Counted from the stretch's first letter, positions 51,820 through 60,324 are shown. The stretch is 64,000 nucleotides of DNA from Lentzea sp. NBRC 105346 (GCF_030269605.1 NZ_BSTQ01000001.1:558001-622000); one strand, 5' to 3'. The notes: generated from the letters alone by a model not told the origin. A program made the numbers and translations.

Positions 51820-54273
51820 GTGGAGTTCGCGCTGCTCGGACCGGTCGAGGCGGGGGTCGGCCTCGGACCGCTGCGCCAGCGCGCCGTGCTCGTGGCCGTG
51901 CTGCTCGACGCCCCGGTGCCGGTAGACCGCCTCGCCGAACGCGTCTGGGGCCCCGCCGTGCCACGCAGCGCGCGTCGAACGCTGTTCAGCTACCTCTCCC
52001 GGCTCAAGTCGGCGGGCGTGCCGATCGAACGCAGGCCCGCCGGGTACGTCGTCGAACCATCCACTGTGGATGTCGACCGGTTCCGGGAGCTGATGCGGGA
52101 CAAGCGGTATGACGAGGCGCTGGCGTTGTGGCGCGGTGAGCCGTTCGCCGAGCTCGACTCACCCTGGTTCACCGAGGTCCGCGCCGCCCTGATCGCCGAA
52201 CGCGACGCGGCCGAGTTCGAGCAGGTCGAGTCGGCATTGTCGAACGGCGTTCGGATCGACCTGGCGGGACTCGCCGGCCGCTGCGCGCGGCGGCCGCTGG
52301 ACGAACGCCTGGCCGCCCAGTACGTGCTCGCCCTGCACCGCGCCGGACGCACCGCCGACGCGCTGGCGCACTACGACCGCACGCGCCGGGTGTTGCTCGA
52401 CGAGCTCGGCGTCGAACCGGGACCGCTGCTGCGCCGCCGGCACCTCGAGGTGCTGGAAGCCGTGCCGAGGCAACTGCCCGCGCGGCCCCGGTCGTTCGCC
52501 GCCCGCCAGGAGGATCTCGCGAAGATCCAGGTCGGCGCGATCACCGTGATCAGCGGCCCCGGCGGCGTCGGCAAGACGTGGCTCGCCCTGCAGTGGGCGC
52601 GGCCGCATCCGGATGGCGAGCTGTACGCGGACCTGCGCGGCTTCGACCCGGCCCGCGAGCCGGTGCGGCCCGAGGTCGCGCTGCGCGGGTTTCTGCGCGC
52701 GCTCGGTGTCGGCGAACCACCCGCGGACCTCGACGACCAGGTCGCGCTCTACCGGACACTGACCGCGTCGAAACGCATGCTCGTGCTGCTCGACAACGCC
52801 CGCGACGCCGAGCAGGTCACGCCACTGCTGCCCGCCGGGCCGTCCACCGTGCTGATCACCAGCAGGCATCGGCTGCACGGCCTGGTCACCGGCCACGGCG
52901 CCCGGCCCGTTCCGCTCGACGTCCTCGACGAGGCCGGCTCGAGGCTGGTGCTGCGCGCGCATCTGCCCGGCGCGCCGGACGAACTGGTCGAACTGTGCGG
53001 CGGCCTCCCGCTGGCGCTCGGCATCGCGGCCGCCCGCGCCCACGCCGTGCCGGACCTCGTCCAGGAGCTGCGCGAAGACCGGCTCGGCGCACTGGACGGC
53101 GGCGACCTCACCGCGAGCCTGCGCGCGGTCTTCTCGTGGTCGCTACGCGCCTTGGACACCACCACAGCTGAGGTGTTCGCGCTGCTCGGCCGCACGCCCG
53201 GACCGGACGCCGGTACTGCGGCCGTGGCCGCGATGGCCGGCCGTCCCGTGCGCGCCGACCTGCGCAGACTCGAGGACGCGCACCTGGTCGAGCAGCACCT
53301 GCCCGGCCGGTACCGGATGCACGACCTGGTCCGGCTGCACGCCGCGGAACAACCGGCCGACCCCGAGGCCGCGCGAAGGCTGGTTCGCTACTACCTGGGC
53401 ACGGCGTTCGCCGCGGACCGCGTCATCTACACCTACCGCTCGCCGATCGACGTCACGCCCGGCACCGCCCCGGACGAGCCGCTGTCGTGGTTCGCCGCCG
53501 AACACGCCTGTCTGCGCGCCGCCCAGCGGATGGCGCTCGACCACGGCTGGGACGACGAGGTGTGGCGGCTGGCGTGGGTGCTCGACGGCTACCACGTGCA
53601 GCGCGGGCTGCTGCTCGACCTGCGGGCCATGTGGTCTGACGGCCTGCCCGCTGCCCGGCGATGCGGCAGCCGCCTGGGGCAGTTCGTGGCGCACCGGATG
53701 CTGGGCATCGTCCACGGTCAGCTCGGCGACTACGACACCGCGCACCACCACCTGGCCCAGGCGCGCGGGTTCGCCGCCGGCGTGCAGCACGCGCACGTCG
53801 ACATGGCCACCGCCCGCGTGCTGTCGTTCCAGGAGGACTGGCAGCCCGCGCTGGACCTCGCCCGCCGCTCGCTCGACGTCTACGAGACGCTGGACAACGA
53901 CCTGTGGCAGGCGCTCGGGCACACCGCGGTCGGCTGGTTCGCCACCCGCCTGGGTGCCCGCGACGCCACGCATTTCGAACGGGCGCTCGCGTTGTTCCGC
54001 AAGCACGACGACTCCAGCGGCGAGGCCGACAACCTCGCCAACCTCGGCCACCTGCACGCGCTCGCCGGCCGCGCCGACACCGCGATCGCCCACTACGAGC
54101 GGGCACTCGAGCTGCTCCGCGCGACCGACCTCGCCTACGACGAGGCCGTCGTGCTCGAGCAGTACGGCGAGGCGCTGGAGATCCTCGGCCGCGACGCCAC
54201 GGCCGTGCGGTCTCAGGCCGCCGCGCTGTTCCGGTCCCAAAACCGGATGCACAAGGTCCGCGAGCTGCGGTAG
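51820..54273 (+). CDS. AfsR/SARP family transcriptional regulator
   Basis: An 817-aa regulator starting at GTG 51820 (MEFALLGPVEAGVG). It has an N-terminal OmpR-like winged helix (~1-85), a bacterial transcriptional activation domain (BTAD, ~90-225: DVDRFRELMRDKRYDEALALW, RPLDERLAAQYVLALHRAGR), an NB-ARC ATPase (~240-500: VISGPGGVGKTWLALQWA, RMLVLLDNARDAEQV, STVLITSRHRLHGL, GLPLALGIAAA) and C-terminal TPRs. SARP proteins activate antibiotic or other secondary-metabolite genes. No biosynthetic cluster is within the window; the divergent MFS exporter is the nearest candidate target. Confidence 0.9.
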   Translation: MEFALLGPVEAGVGLGPLRQRAVLVAVLLDAPVPVDRLAERVWGPAVPRSARRTLFSYLSRLKSAGVPIERRPAGYVVEPSTVDVDRFRELMRDKRYDEALALWRGEPFAELDSPWFTEVRAALIAERDAAEFEQVESALSNGVRIDLAGLAGRCARRPLDERLAAQYVLALHRAGRTADALAHYDRTRRVLLDELGVEPGPLLRRRHLEVLEAVPRQLPARPRSFAARQEDLAKIQVGAITVISGPGGVGKTWLALQWARPHPDGELYADLRGFDPAREPVRPEVALRGFLRALGVGEPPADLDDQVALYRTLTASKRMLVLLDNARDAEQVTPLLPAGPSTVLITSRHRLHGLVTGHGARPVPLDVLDEAGSRLVLRAHLPGAPDELVELCGGLPLALGIAAARAHAVPDLVQELREDRLGALDGGDLTASLRAVFSWSLRALDTTTAEVFALLGRTPGPDAGTAAVAAMAGRPVRADLRRLEDAHLVEQHLPGRYRMHDLVRLHAAEQPADPEAARRLVRYYLGTAFAADRVIYTYRSPIDVTPGTAPDEPLSWFAAEHACLRAAQRMALDHGWDDEVWRLAWVLDGYHVQRGLLLDLRAMWSDGLPAARRCGSRLGQFVAHRMLGIVHGQLGDYDTAHHHLAQARGFAAGVQHAHVDMATARVLSFQEDWQPALDLARRSLDVYETLDNDLWQALGHTAVGWFATRLGARDATHFERALALFRKHDDSSGEADNLANLGHLHALAGRADTAIAHYERALELLRATDLAYDEAVVLEQYGEALEILGRDATAVRSQAAALFRSQNRMHKVRELR

Positions 54274-54282
54274 TAACGGGCC

Positions 54283-54834
54283 GTGGAGACGCCCCGGATG
54301 GTGCTGCGCCCGTTCACCGAGTCCGATGTGGACCTGCTGGTCGAGCTGAACACGGACGCCGACGTGATGCGGTTCCTCGGCCCCCCGATGTCGCGGGCGG
54401 ACACCGAGGCCGAGTTCCCGAAGTACCTCACCGACGTCTTCCTGGCGGCGTTCGCCAAGGACACCGGCGAGTTCCTCGGCTGGTTCGAGTTCCGCCCGCT
54501 CGCCGACGGCGCCGCCGAGCTGGGCTACCGGCTGCGGTCGGGCGCGTGGGGCCGTGGGTTCGCGACCGAGGGCTCACGCGCGTTGATCGACCGCGGCTTC
54601 CGCACCGGCACCCAAAGGGTCGTCGCCGAGACGATGTTCGTGAACTCCGGCTCGCGCCGGGTGATGGAGAAGTGCGGCCTGCGGCACGTGCGGACCTTCC
54701 ACGTGGACTGGCCGGACCCCCTCCCCGGCACCGAGCACGGTGAGGTCGCCTACGAACTCACCCGCGACGAGTGGCTCGCTCAGCATCGGGGACAGGGCAC
54801 CGGGGACGCTCCGTCACGCGGCGCGGGGATCTGA
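54283..54834 (+). CDS. GNAT family N-acetyltransferase (RimJ/RimL-like)
   Basis: A 183-aa acetyltransferase starting at GTG 54283, 9 bases after the SARP gene. The N-terminus TPRMVLRPFTESDVDLLVEL, GAAELGYRLRSGAWGRGFATEGSRA (in the acetyl-CoA-binding region) and VNSGSRRVMEKCGLRHVRTF match RimJ/RimL-type GNATs. The substrate (ribosomal protein, antibiotic or other amine) is unknown. Confidence 0.9.
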   Translation: METPRMVLRPFTESDVDLLVELNTDADVMRFLGPPMSRADTEAEFPKYLTDVFLAAFAKDTGEFLGWFEFRPLADGAAELGYRLRSGAWGRGFATEGSRALIDRGFRTGTQRVVAETMFVNSGSRRVMEKCGLRHVRTFHVDWPDPLPGTEHGEVAYELTRDEWLAQHRGQGTGDAPSRGAGI

Positions 54835-54981
54835 ACCTGCGGTTCCGGCTCGGCCGGGATACTCGGGAGGACGAGGGCTGCGCTGCTCAGGCAAGGGATC
54901 ATCATGGCGACAACGATGCCGCCCGAGCACCGTCGGTCACCATGTGGCTAACCCCCGTAGTCACTCTGCGGTCAGCACCAC

Positions 54982-55839
54982 TCACGCCTGGATCCTGGGC
55001 ATGATCTCCGCGGCGAACCGCTCCGTGAACTCGACGGGGTCCCGGTCGGGCATCACCTGCACCTCGCCGATGCCGAGCCGGCCGTACTCCTCGACGGCCT
55101 TGACGAACCCGTCCGCGTCGCCCAGCACGGGCTGGTTGTACAGCGCGGTCCGGTCGATCGAGTCGTAGTCGCGTCCCTCGGCGTCGCAGTGCGCGCGCAG
55201 CACGTCGAGTTTGCGCGCGACCATGTCCGGGCCGGCGGCGAACACGTTGCAGGCGTCGCCGTACCGGGCGACCAGCCGCAACGTCTTCTTCTCGCCACCG
55301 CCGCCGATGATGATCGGCGGATGCGGCCGGCTCACCGGCGCGGGCACGCAGATCGTCTCGGCGAGCCGGTAGTGCGTGCCTTCGAACGGGCCGTTGTCGT
55401 CACTCCACATCTGCTTGCAGATCCGCAGCGTCTCCTCGAGCCGTTCGAAGCGCTCAGCCACCGGTACGACCGGCACGCCGAGCCCGCGCTGCTCCCGCTC
55501 GTACCAGGACGCGCCGATGCCCAGCGTGGCGCGGCCGCCGGACAGCACGTCGAGCGTCGTGACGGTCTTCGCGAGCAGGCCGGGATGGCGGTACATCACG
55601 CCGGTGACCAGCAGTCCCAGCCGCATCTTCGAGGTGAGCCCGGCCAGGTAGCCGAGCTGCGTGTAGCCCTCCAGCATCGGCTCGTCGGCGGCCGTGCCGC
55701 CCACCCCGATCTGGAAGAAGTGGTCCATCGTCGTGAACGAGGCGAAGCCCGCGTCCTCGGCGGTCCGAGCCGTCCGGGCGAGCGTGCCGGCGATGTCCGG
55801 CGTGTGCGCGTAGTTCCAGTAGTGCAACCCGATCCGCAT
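54982..55839 (-). CDS. LLM-class F420-dependent oxidoreductase
   Basis: A 285-aa enzyme with the luciferase-like fold: MRIGLHYWNYAH, AGFASFTTMDHFFQIG, LLVTGVMYRHPGLLAKTV, LDVLSGGRATLGIGASWYE, HPPIIIGGGGEKKTLRLVA. It belongs to the TIGR03560-like subgroup. It diverges from a TetR gene across two operator palindromes and is probably repressed by that TetR. The substrate is unknown. It ends 147 bases from the GNAT gene, a gap in which I see no gene. Confidence 0.9.
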   Translation of the reverse strand: MRIGLHYWNYAHTPDIAGTLARTARTAEDAGFASFTTMDHFFQIGVGGTAADEPMLEGYTQLGYLAGLTSKMRLGLLVTGVMYRHPGLLAKTVTTLDVLSGGRATLGIGASWYEREQRGLGVPVVPVAERFERLEETLRICKQMWSDDNGPFEGTHYRLAETICVPAPVSRPHPPIIIGGGGEKKTLRLVARYGDACNVFAAGPDMVARKLDVLRAHCDAEGRDYDSIDRTALYNQPVLGDADGFVKAVEEYGRLGIGEVQVMPDRDPVEFTERFAAEIMPRIQA

Positions 55840-55841
55840 TT

Positions 55842-55881
55842 CCGTATCGTATACGGTATTGTTTTCCGTATGACGTACGGA
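55842..55881. promoter_or_regulatory. Two TetR operators (CCGTA-N5-TACGG) in a divergent promoter
   Basis: Palindromes at 55842-55856 (CCGTA-tcgta-TACGG) and 55865-55881 (TCCGTA-tgacg-TACGGA) fill the 53-base gap between the LLM gene and the TetR gene. Both share half-sites and spacing with the palindrome at 40955-40975 next to the paralogous TetR. Confidence 0.75.
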
Positions 55882-55892
55882 TATGGGGAGGC

Positions 55893-56639
55893 ATGGTGGA
55901 ACGCAGCGGTGGCGGAGACCCCGCGCGGACCGTCGAGCTGCTGTGGCGGACCCGGCCGGTGGCAGGGCGCGGCCGCAAACCGAAGGTGACCGTGGACCAG
56001 ATCATCACCGCGGCCGTCGCGGCCGCCGACGCCGATGGCCTGGGCGCCATGTCCATGGCACGGGTGGCCGCGGACCTGGGGCTCGGCACGATGTCGCTCT
56101 ACACCCACGTGCCGGGCAAGGCGGAGCTGATCGACCTCATGGTCGACGCCGTGCTGCGGGAACGGGACCTGCGGCCGGCCGACGGCGACTGGCGCGCGCA
56201 GGTCGAGCTGTACGCGCGGCGCACGCGGGAGGTCTACCGGCGACACCCGTGGTTGCGGGACGTGTCGATGGTGCGGCCGCCGCTCGGCCCCGGACTGCTG
56301 GCGGGCGAGGAGTTTCTGCTCGCCGCGCTGTCCGGCATCGGGCTCGAACCGCGCCAGGTCGTCGCCGCGATGGGCGCGATCATGACGTTCGTCGACGGTG
56401 CCGTGGCCGCCGAGGTCGACACCGCGCAGCTGGAACGCGCGACCGGTGAGTCGACCGACGCGTGGTGGGCGGCGCGGCAGCTGTTCTGGGACGAGTACTT
56501 CGACGTCACGCGGTATCCGGCGATGACGAGCGTGTGGGAACGCGGTGGGTTCGACCTGAGCACGGGCGAGCAGTCGGAGAACGCGTTCGAGTTCGGGCTG
56601 CGGCGCCTGCTGGACGGAATCGAGGGGGGAGTCCGATGA
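55893..56639 (+). CDS. TetR family regulator (paralogue of the one at 40951)
   Basis: A 248-aa regulator. HTH at ~33-82 (VDQIITAAVAAADADGLGAM, VAADLGLGTMSLYTHVPGKAEL). N-terminus ARTVELLWRT, middle YRRHPWLRDVSMV, DAWWAARQLFWDEYFDVTRYP and C-terminus AFEFGLRRLLDGIEGG align with the TetR at 40187-40951. It overlaps the NAD(P)-binding protein gene (ATGA), so regulator and enzyme are co-expressed, and probably controls the divergent LLM gene. Confidence 0.9.
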   Translation: MVERSGGGDPARTVELLWRTRPVAGRGRKPKVTVDQIITAAVAAADADGLGAMSMARVAADLGLGTMSLYTHVPGKAELIDLMVDAVLRERDLRPADGDWRAQVELYARRTREVYRRHPWLRDVSMVRPPLGPGLLAGEEFLLAALSGIGLEPRQVVAAMGAIMTFVDGAVAAEVDTAQLERATGESTDAWWAARQLFWDEYFDVTRYPAMTSVWERGGFDLSTGEQSENAFEFGLRRLLDGIEGGVR

Positions 56640-57469
56640 CGATCATGGTGACGGGTGCGACCGGGCACGTGGGGCGGCACGTCGTGCAGGGGCTGGTCGA
56701 GGCCGGCCGGCGGGTGCGGGCGGTGACGCGGGACCCGGCCCGGGCGGCGTTCCCGGCGGGTGTCGAGGTCGTCGCGGGCGACCTGCACGACCCCGAGTCG
56801 CTCGACTTCGACGGTGTGGAGCGGCTCTACCTGTTCCCCGTGCCCGCGACCGCACAACAGGTCATGGAACGCGCCAAAGGTGTCGAGCGGATCGTCGTGT
56901 TGTCCTCCGGCGCGGTGACGTTCGGGATGGACACCGAGTTCCACCTGCCGGTCGAGCGGGCCGTGGAGGCGTCCGGCGCCGAGTGGACGCATGTGCGGGC
57001 CGGCGAGTTCGCGCTGAACCGGCTCTTCATGTGGGGCCCGTCGGTCCGGGCGGACGGCACGATCTGGGATCCGAACCCCGACGCCGTGTCGTTCCCCATG
57101 CACGAGCGGGACATCGCGGACGTGGCGGTGCGGGCGTTGCTGGAGGACGGCCACGCCGGGCAGGCCTACACGCTCACGGGACCGGAGGTACTGACGGCCC
57201 GGCAGCAGGCGGCACGCATTGGCAACGCGATCGGCCGTGAGCTGCGGTTCCGTGACGTGACGGTCGCCGAGGCGCTGGAGTTCTATCGGCGCCAGGGCGG
57301 GTTCGCGGCCCAGATGGCGCCGTTCCTGCTGGGGGCGGAGGGTTACGAGGGGGACGAGGCCGAGCCGGACTGGGAGATCACCCCGTCCGGTGAGGTGGAA
57401 CGGATCCTGGGCCGTCCGGGCCGGACGTTCGCGCAGTGGGCGCACGATCACCGCGAGGACTGGATGTGA
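56636..57469 (+). CDS. NmrA-like NAD(P)-binding protein
   Basis: A 277-aa atypical SDR. The cofactor motif VTGATGHVGRHVVQGL starts at residue ~5, followed by VRAVTRDPARA, IVVLSSGAVTFG and FPMHERDIADVAVRALL. The usual YxxxK is absent, as in NmrA/TMR-type proteins that act as redox sensors or quinone reductases. It is coupled to the TetR gene by ATGA. Its role is inferred as an enzyme of the same xenobiotic- or redox-responsive unit as the divergent LLM oxidoreductase. Confidence 0.85.
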   Translation: MTIMVTGATGHVGRHVVQGLVEAGRRVRAVTRDPARAAFPAGVEVVAGDLHDPESLDFDGVERLYLFPVPATAQQVMERAKGVERIVVLSSGAVTFGMDTEFHLPVERAVEASGAEWTHVRAGEFALNRLFMWGPSVRADGTIWDPNPDAVSFPMHERDIADVAVRALLEDGHAGQAYTLTGPEVLTARQQAARIGNAIGRELRFRDVTVAEALEFYRRQGGFAAQMAPFLLGAEGYEGDEAEPDWEITPSGEVERILGRPGRTFAQWAHDHREDWM

Positions 57470-57492
57470 CCTGAGTCACATTGGCGGTGAAA

Positions 57493-57520
57493 TGTCGAAT
57501 GTCCGCCACAGCCGCTCGAC
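57493..57520 (+). promoter_or_regulatory. ECF42-type promoter
   Basis: TGTCGA (57493-57498) followed after 18 bases by CGAC (57517-57520) fits the reported ECF42 target (TGTCGA -35, CGwC-like -10). It lies 40 bases before the DGPF gene, the standard partner of ECF42 sigma factors. Confidence 0.6.
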
Positions 57521-57560
57521 GCCTGGGTAGAACAAGCGAACACGACTCAGGGAGATCCAG

Positions 57561-57995
57561 ATGCGCTTCATGGTGATCGTCAAGTCCACACCCGAGACCG
57601 AGTCGGGCGCGCTGCCCAGCACCGAGATCCTCACCGCGATGGGCAAGTACAACGAGGAGCTGGTGAAGGCCGGGATCATGCTCGCCGGCGAGGGCCTGCA
57701 CCCGAGCTCGCGCGGCGCGCGGGTGAAGTTCAACGGCGACAAGCGCACCGTGGTCGACGGCCCGTTCACCGAGTCCAAGGAGCTCATCGCGGGCTTCTGG
57801 CTGCTCGAGGTGTCCTCGCTGGAGGAGTGCGTCGAGTGGGTCAAGAAGATCCCGTCCGACCCCGCGGGCACCGAGTCGGTGATCGAGATCCGCCAGGTGT
57901 TCGAGGCCGAGGACTTCGGCGACAGCTACACCCCCGAGCTGCGCGAACAGGAGCAGTCGCAGCGCGAGCGCATCGAGGCCCAGCAGCAGAAGTGA
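57561..57995 (+). CDS. YciI/DGPF-domain protein
   Basis: A 144-aa protein with the DGPF signature in KRTVVDGPFTESKELIAGFW and the N-terminal FMVIVKSTPETESGALPS of the YCII-related family. These proteins accompany ECF42 sigma factors, which here follows 32 bases downstream. The catalytic role of DGPF proteins is unknown. The C-terminus is a charged coiled tail (LREQEQSQRERIEAQQQK). Confidence 0.9.
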   Translation: MRFMVIVKSTPETESGALPSTEILTAMGKYNEELVKAGIMLAGEGLHPSSRGARVKFNGDKRTVVDGPFTESKELIAGFWLLEVSSLEECVEWVKKIPSDPAGTESVIEIRQVFEAEDFGDSYTPELREQEQSQRERIEAQQQK

Positions 57996-58003
57996 CATGA
58001 AAC

Positions 58004-58057
58004 GTGCACTGAGGTAGACAGTGGCCCATGGGGGCCACTGCCACTACCTCAGTGCAC
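58004..58057. repeat. 54-bp nested palindrome enclosing the ECF42 start codon
   Basis: The outer arms GTGCACTGAGGTAG (58004-58017) and CTACCTCAGTGCAC (58044-58057) are perfectly complementary. The inner arms CAGTGGCCC (58019-58027) and GGGCCACTG (58032-58040) close a loop holding the ATG (58028). The only Shine-Dalgarno-like GAGG lies in the outer stem. It could be a translational switch or an inserted palindromic element. Confidence 0.85.
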
Positions 58058-59281
58058 CGCACCATCGACGCCGTCTGGCGAATGGAGTCGGCGAAGGTCA
58101 TCGCCGCGCTCGCCCGCTACGTGCGTGACGTAGGACTGGCCGAGGAGCTCGCGCAGGACGCGCTCGTCGCCGCACTGGAGCAATGGCCGTCCGACGGCGT
58201 GCCCAAGAACCCCGGCGCGTGGCTGATGACCACCGCCAAGCGCCGCGCGATCGACATGATCCGGCGCAAGGAGAACTACAACCGCAAGCTGGAGGAGATC
58301 GGCCGCGAGCTGAAGGAGGAGACGCCGGACGCGTCCGAGGGCATCGAGGACGAGATCGGCGACGACCTGCTCAGCCTGATGTTCACCGCCTGCCACCCCG
58401 TACTCACCACGGACGCGCGCGTGGCGCTGACCCTCAAGATGCTCGGCGGCCTCAAGACCGAGGAGATCGCCCGCGCGTTCCTCGTCTCCGAGGCGACCGT
58501 CGCGCAACGCATCGTGCGCGCCAAGAAAACCCTCGCCGACGCCGGCGTGCCGTTCGAGGTCCCCGAGGGCCCAGAGCTGGCCGAGCGCCTCAACTCCGTC
58601 CTCGAGGTCGTCTACCTGATCTTCAACGAGGGGTACTCCGCGACGGCCGGCGACGACTGGATGCGCCCCGAACTGTGCCAGGACGCGCTGCGACTGGGCC
58701 GCATCCTCGCCGAGCTCGCCCCCAAGGAACCCGAGGTGCACGGCCTGGTCGCGCTGATGGAAATCCAGGCCTCCCGCTCCCGCGCGCGCATCGGCCCCAA
58801 CGGCGAACCGGTGCTGCTGCTGGAACAGGACCGCAACCGCTGGGACCAGATGCTGATCCGCCGCGGCCTGGCGGCCATCGACCGCGCCGAGGCGCTGGGC
58901 CAGGCCCCCGGCCCGTACCTGATCCAGGCCGCGCTGGCCGCGTGCCACGCCCGCGCGCGCACCCCCGAAGCCACCGACTGGCAACGCATCGCGTTCCTCT
59001 ACGCCGCCCTCGCGCAGATCACCCCATCCCCGATCGTCGAGCTCAACCGCGCCGTCGCGCTGTCGATGGCGTTCGGCCCGGCGGCGGGGCTGGAACTGGT
59101 CGACCAGATCAAGGGCGAGAAGGCGCTGAAGGACTACCACCTGCTGCCCAGCGTGCGCGGCGACTTCCTGCTCAAACTCGGGCGCAACGACGAGGCGCGA
59201 GCCGAGTTCGAACGCGCCGCCGCACTCACCCGCAACGAACGCGAACGCGCCCTGCTACTCGAGCGCGCCGCCTCCTGCTGA
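58028..59281 (+). CDS. ECF42 family RNA polymerase sigma factor
   Basis: A 417-aa sigma factor with region 2 (~20-85: LAEELAQDALVAALEQWP, GAWLMTTAKRRAIDMIRR), region 4 (~120-180: ALTLKMLGGLKTEEIARAFLVSEATVAQR) and the long C-terminal TPR-like extension typical of ECF42 (~200-417: VVYLIFNEGYSAT, NRAVALSMAFGPAAGLELV). It has no anti-sigma and is expected to drive the upstream DGPF gene. The start ATG 58028 lies in the loop of a large hairpin; a GTG at 58052 is an alternative. Its last 27 bases overlap the convergent AraC-type gene. Confidence 0.9.
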   Translation: MGATATTSVHRTIDAVWRMESAKVIAALARYVRDVGLAEELAQDALVAALEQWPSDGVPKNPGAWLMTTAKRRAIDMIRRKENYNRKLEEIGRELKEETPDASEGIEDEIGDDLLSLMFTACHPVLTTDARVALTLKMLGGLKTEEIARAFLVSEATVAQRIVRAKKTLADAGVPFEVPEGPELAERLNSVLEVVYLIFNEGYSATAGDDWMRPELCQDALRLGRILAELAPKEPEVHGLVALMEIQASRSRARIGPNGEPVLLLEQDRNRWDQMLIRRGLAAIDRAEALGQAPGPYLIQAALAACHARARTPEATDWQRIAFLYAALAQITPSPIVELNRAVALSMAFGPAAGLELVDQIKGEKALKDYHLLPSVRGDFLLKLGRNDEARAEFERAAALTRNERERALLLERAASC

Positions 59282-60070
59282 CGTCCTCGCGTACGCGCTC
59301 GGCGGCACGCCGATCGTCTGGGTGAAGTCGCGGACCAGGTGCGCCTGGTCGCTGTACCCGAGCTCGGCCGCGATCCGCGCCCAGTCCGCGTCGGTCTGCG
59401 CCCGTTCCAGCGCCTCGTGGATGCGATACCGCAGGATCACCCACTTCGGACTCACGCCCACGTACCCGTTGAACAGCCGCTGCAACGACCGGACCGTGGT
59501 GTGCTGCTCCCGCGCGAAATCCGCGACCCGCAGGATGCTCCGATCCGTGCGGATCCGCTGCACAAGATCCATCGCTTCCAGCGCAAGCGGATCCGGCCGC
59601 GGGTCGCGATCCAGCAACGCGGCGTCCAGCGCCCGCACCCGATCGTCCTCATCGGACGGTCCGACGATCTCGTGGGCCGCGATCTCGGGAAACGGCACGC
59701 GCCGCCCGGTCCACCGCGACACCGGGTGCTCCGGCAGGAACGGCCGGAACCCGCCCGGCCGGAACTGCACGCCGCACACCCGCACCTCGCCACGCATCGT
59801 GTGGCTGAACAGGTCCAGCGCCACACCCGCGAGCTCGCCACCGGTCGGCTGGAACACCAGGTTCACCGACGGGTGCGGCACCACGTGCTGGGTGAACGGC
59901 TCGTCCAGGTGTCCGTCGATCAGCCAGTAGTGCTCCAGGAACGGGCGCAGCGGCTCCGCCGGGAGGCGGCGCCGGAACCGCACCCGCGCGAACAGCTCCG
60001 GGGCGTTCACGATCCCACGCGTGTCGCGACGCGGGCCGGCGCCGCGAGTGTCACCGGGCGGACCGGCCAC
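59255..60070 (-). CDS. AraC family transcriptional regulator (DUF6597-like N-terminus)
   Basis: A 271-aa regulator. GTG 60070 has an excellent GGAGGTAAGG site; a GTG at 60010 is an alternative. The N-terminal sensor domain (LRPFLEHYWLIDGHLDEPF, VNLVFQPTGGELAGV, VRVCGVQFRPGGFRPFL) resembles DUF6597. The C-terminal double HTH (~165-260: RVADFAREQHTTVRSLQRLF, SPKWVILRYRIHEALERAQ, AAELGYSDQAHLVRDFTQTIG) is a standard AraC domain. A PafBC-type promoter and a hairpin lie in its ~225-base leader, suggesting a DNA-damage input. Effector unknown. Confidence 0.85.
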   Translation of the reverse strand: MAGPPGDTRGAGPRRDTRGIVNAPELFARVRFRRRLPAEPLRPFLEHYWLIDGHLDEPFTQHVVPHPSVNLVFQPTGGELAGVALDLFSHTMRGEVRVCGVQFRPGGFRPFLPEHPVSRWTGRRVPFPEIAAHEIVGPSDEDDRVRALDAALLDRDPRPDPLALEAMDLVQRIRTDRSILRVADFAREQHTTVRSLQRLFNGYVGVSPKWVILRYRIHEALERAQTDADWARIAAELGYSDQAHLVRDFTQTIGVPPSAYARTSAGGGALE

Positions 60071-60106
60071 GGACCCTTACCTCCTCGGCGACGCGGACTG
60101 GCGAAG

Positions 60107-60162
60107 CCGCCGACGCCCAGGACCGGTCAAGCCCTGGGCCGGTCAGCCCTGGGCGTCGGCGG
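60107..60162. repeat. 15-bp inverted repeat in the AraC-type gene leader
   Basis: CCGCCGACGCCCAGG (60107-60121) and CCTGGGCGTCGGCGG (60148-60162) pair perfectly around a 26-base loop that itself contains the related repeats GGTCAAGCCCTGGGC and GGTCAGCCCTGGGC. It is transcribed as part of the leader if the 60302-60324 promoter is used and could act as an attenuator or stabiliser. The surrounding gap 60071-60438 shows no other gene. Confidence 0.6.
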
Positions 60163-60301
60163 GGATGCGGACGGGTCAAGCCCCCGGCCTCGGGGATACG
60201 GGCCGGCCGGGCCCTCCGAGTCCTGGGAGCGGCCGACCAGCCGACGTCCCCCGCACCCGCCCAATGTGATGCCGCCGCCCCCGCGCGCTTCCTTCTGCTC
60301 A

Positions 60302-60324
60302 AGCGTAACGCTGGGGTCTGACAA
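60302..60324 (-). promoter_or_regulatory. PafBC-type (RecA-independent DNA damage) promoter, second copy
   Basis: On the minus strand TTGTCAGAC (60324-60316), eight bases, then TACGCT (60307-60302) fit tTGTCRgtg-N8-TAnnnT. The core GGGGTCTGACAATT on the plus strand is identical to that at 24353-24366. It points towards the AraC-type gene at 60070. Confidence 0.6.

Noticed and set aside
54835..54981. Possible small gene or RNA in the gap between GNAT and LLM genes
   Set aside because: Short frames lack starts with ribosome-binding sites and no stable hairpin with a T-run is visible.
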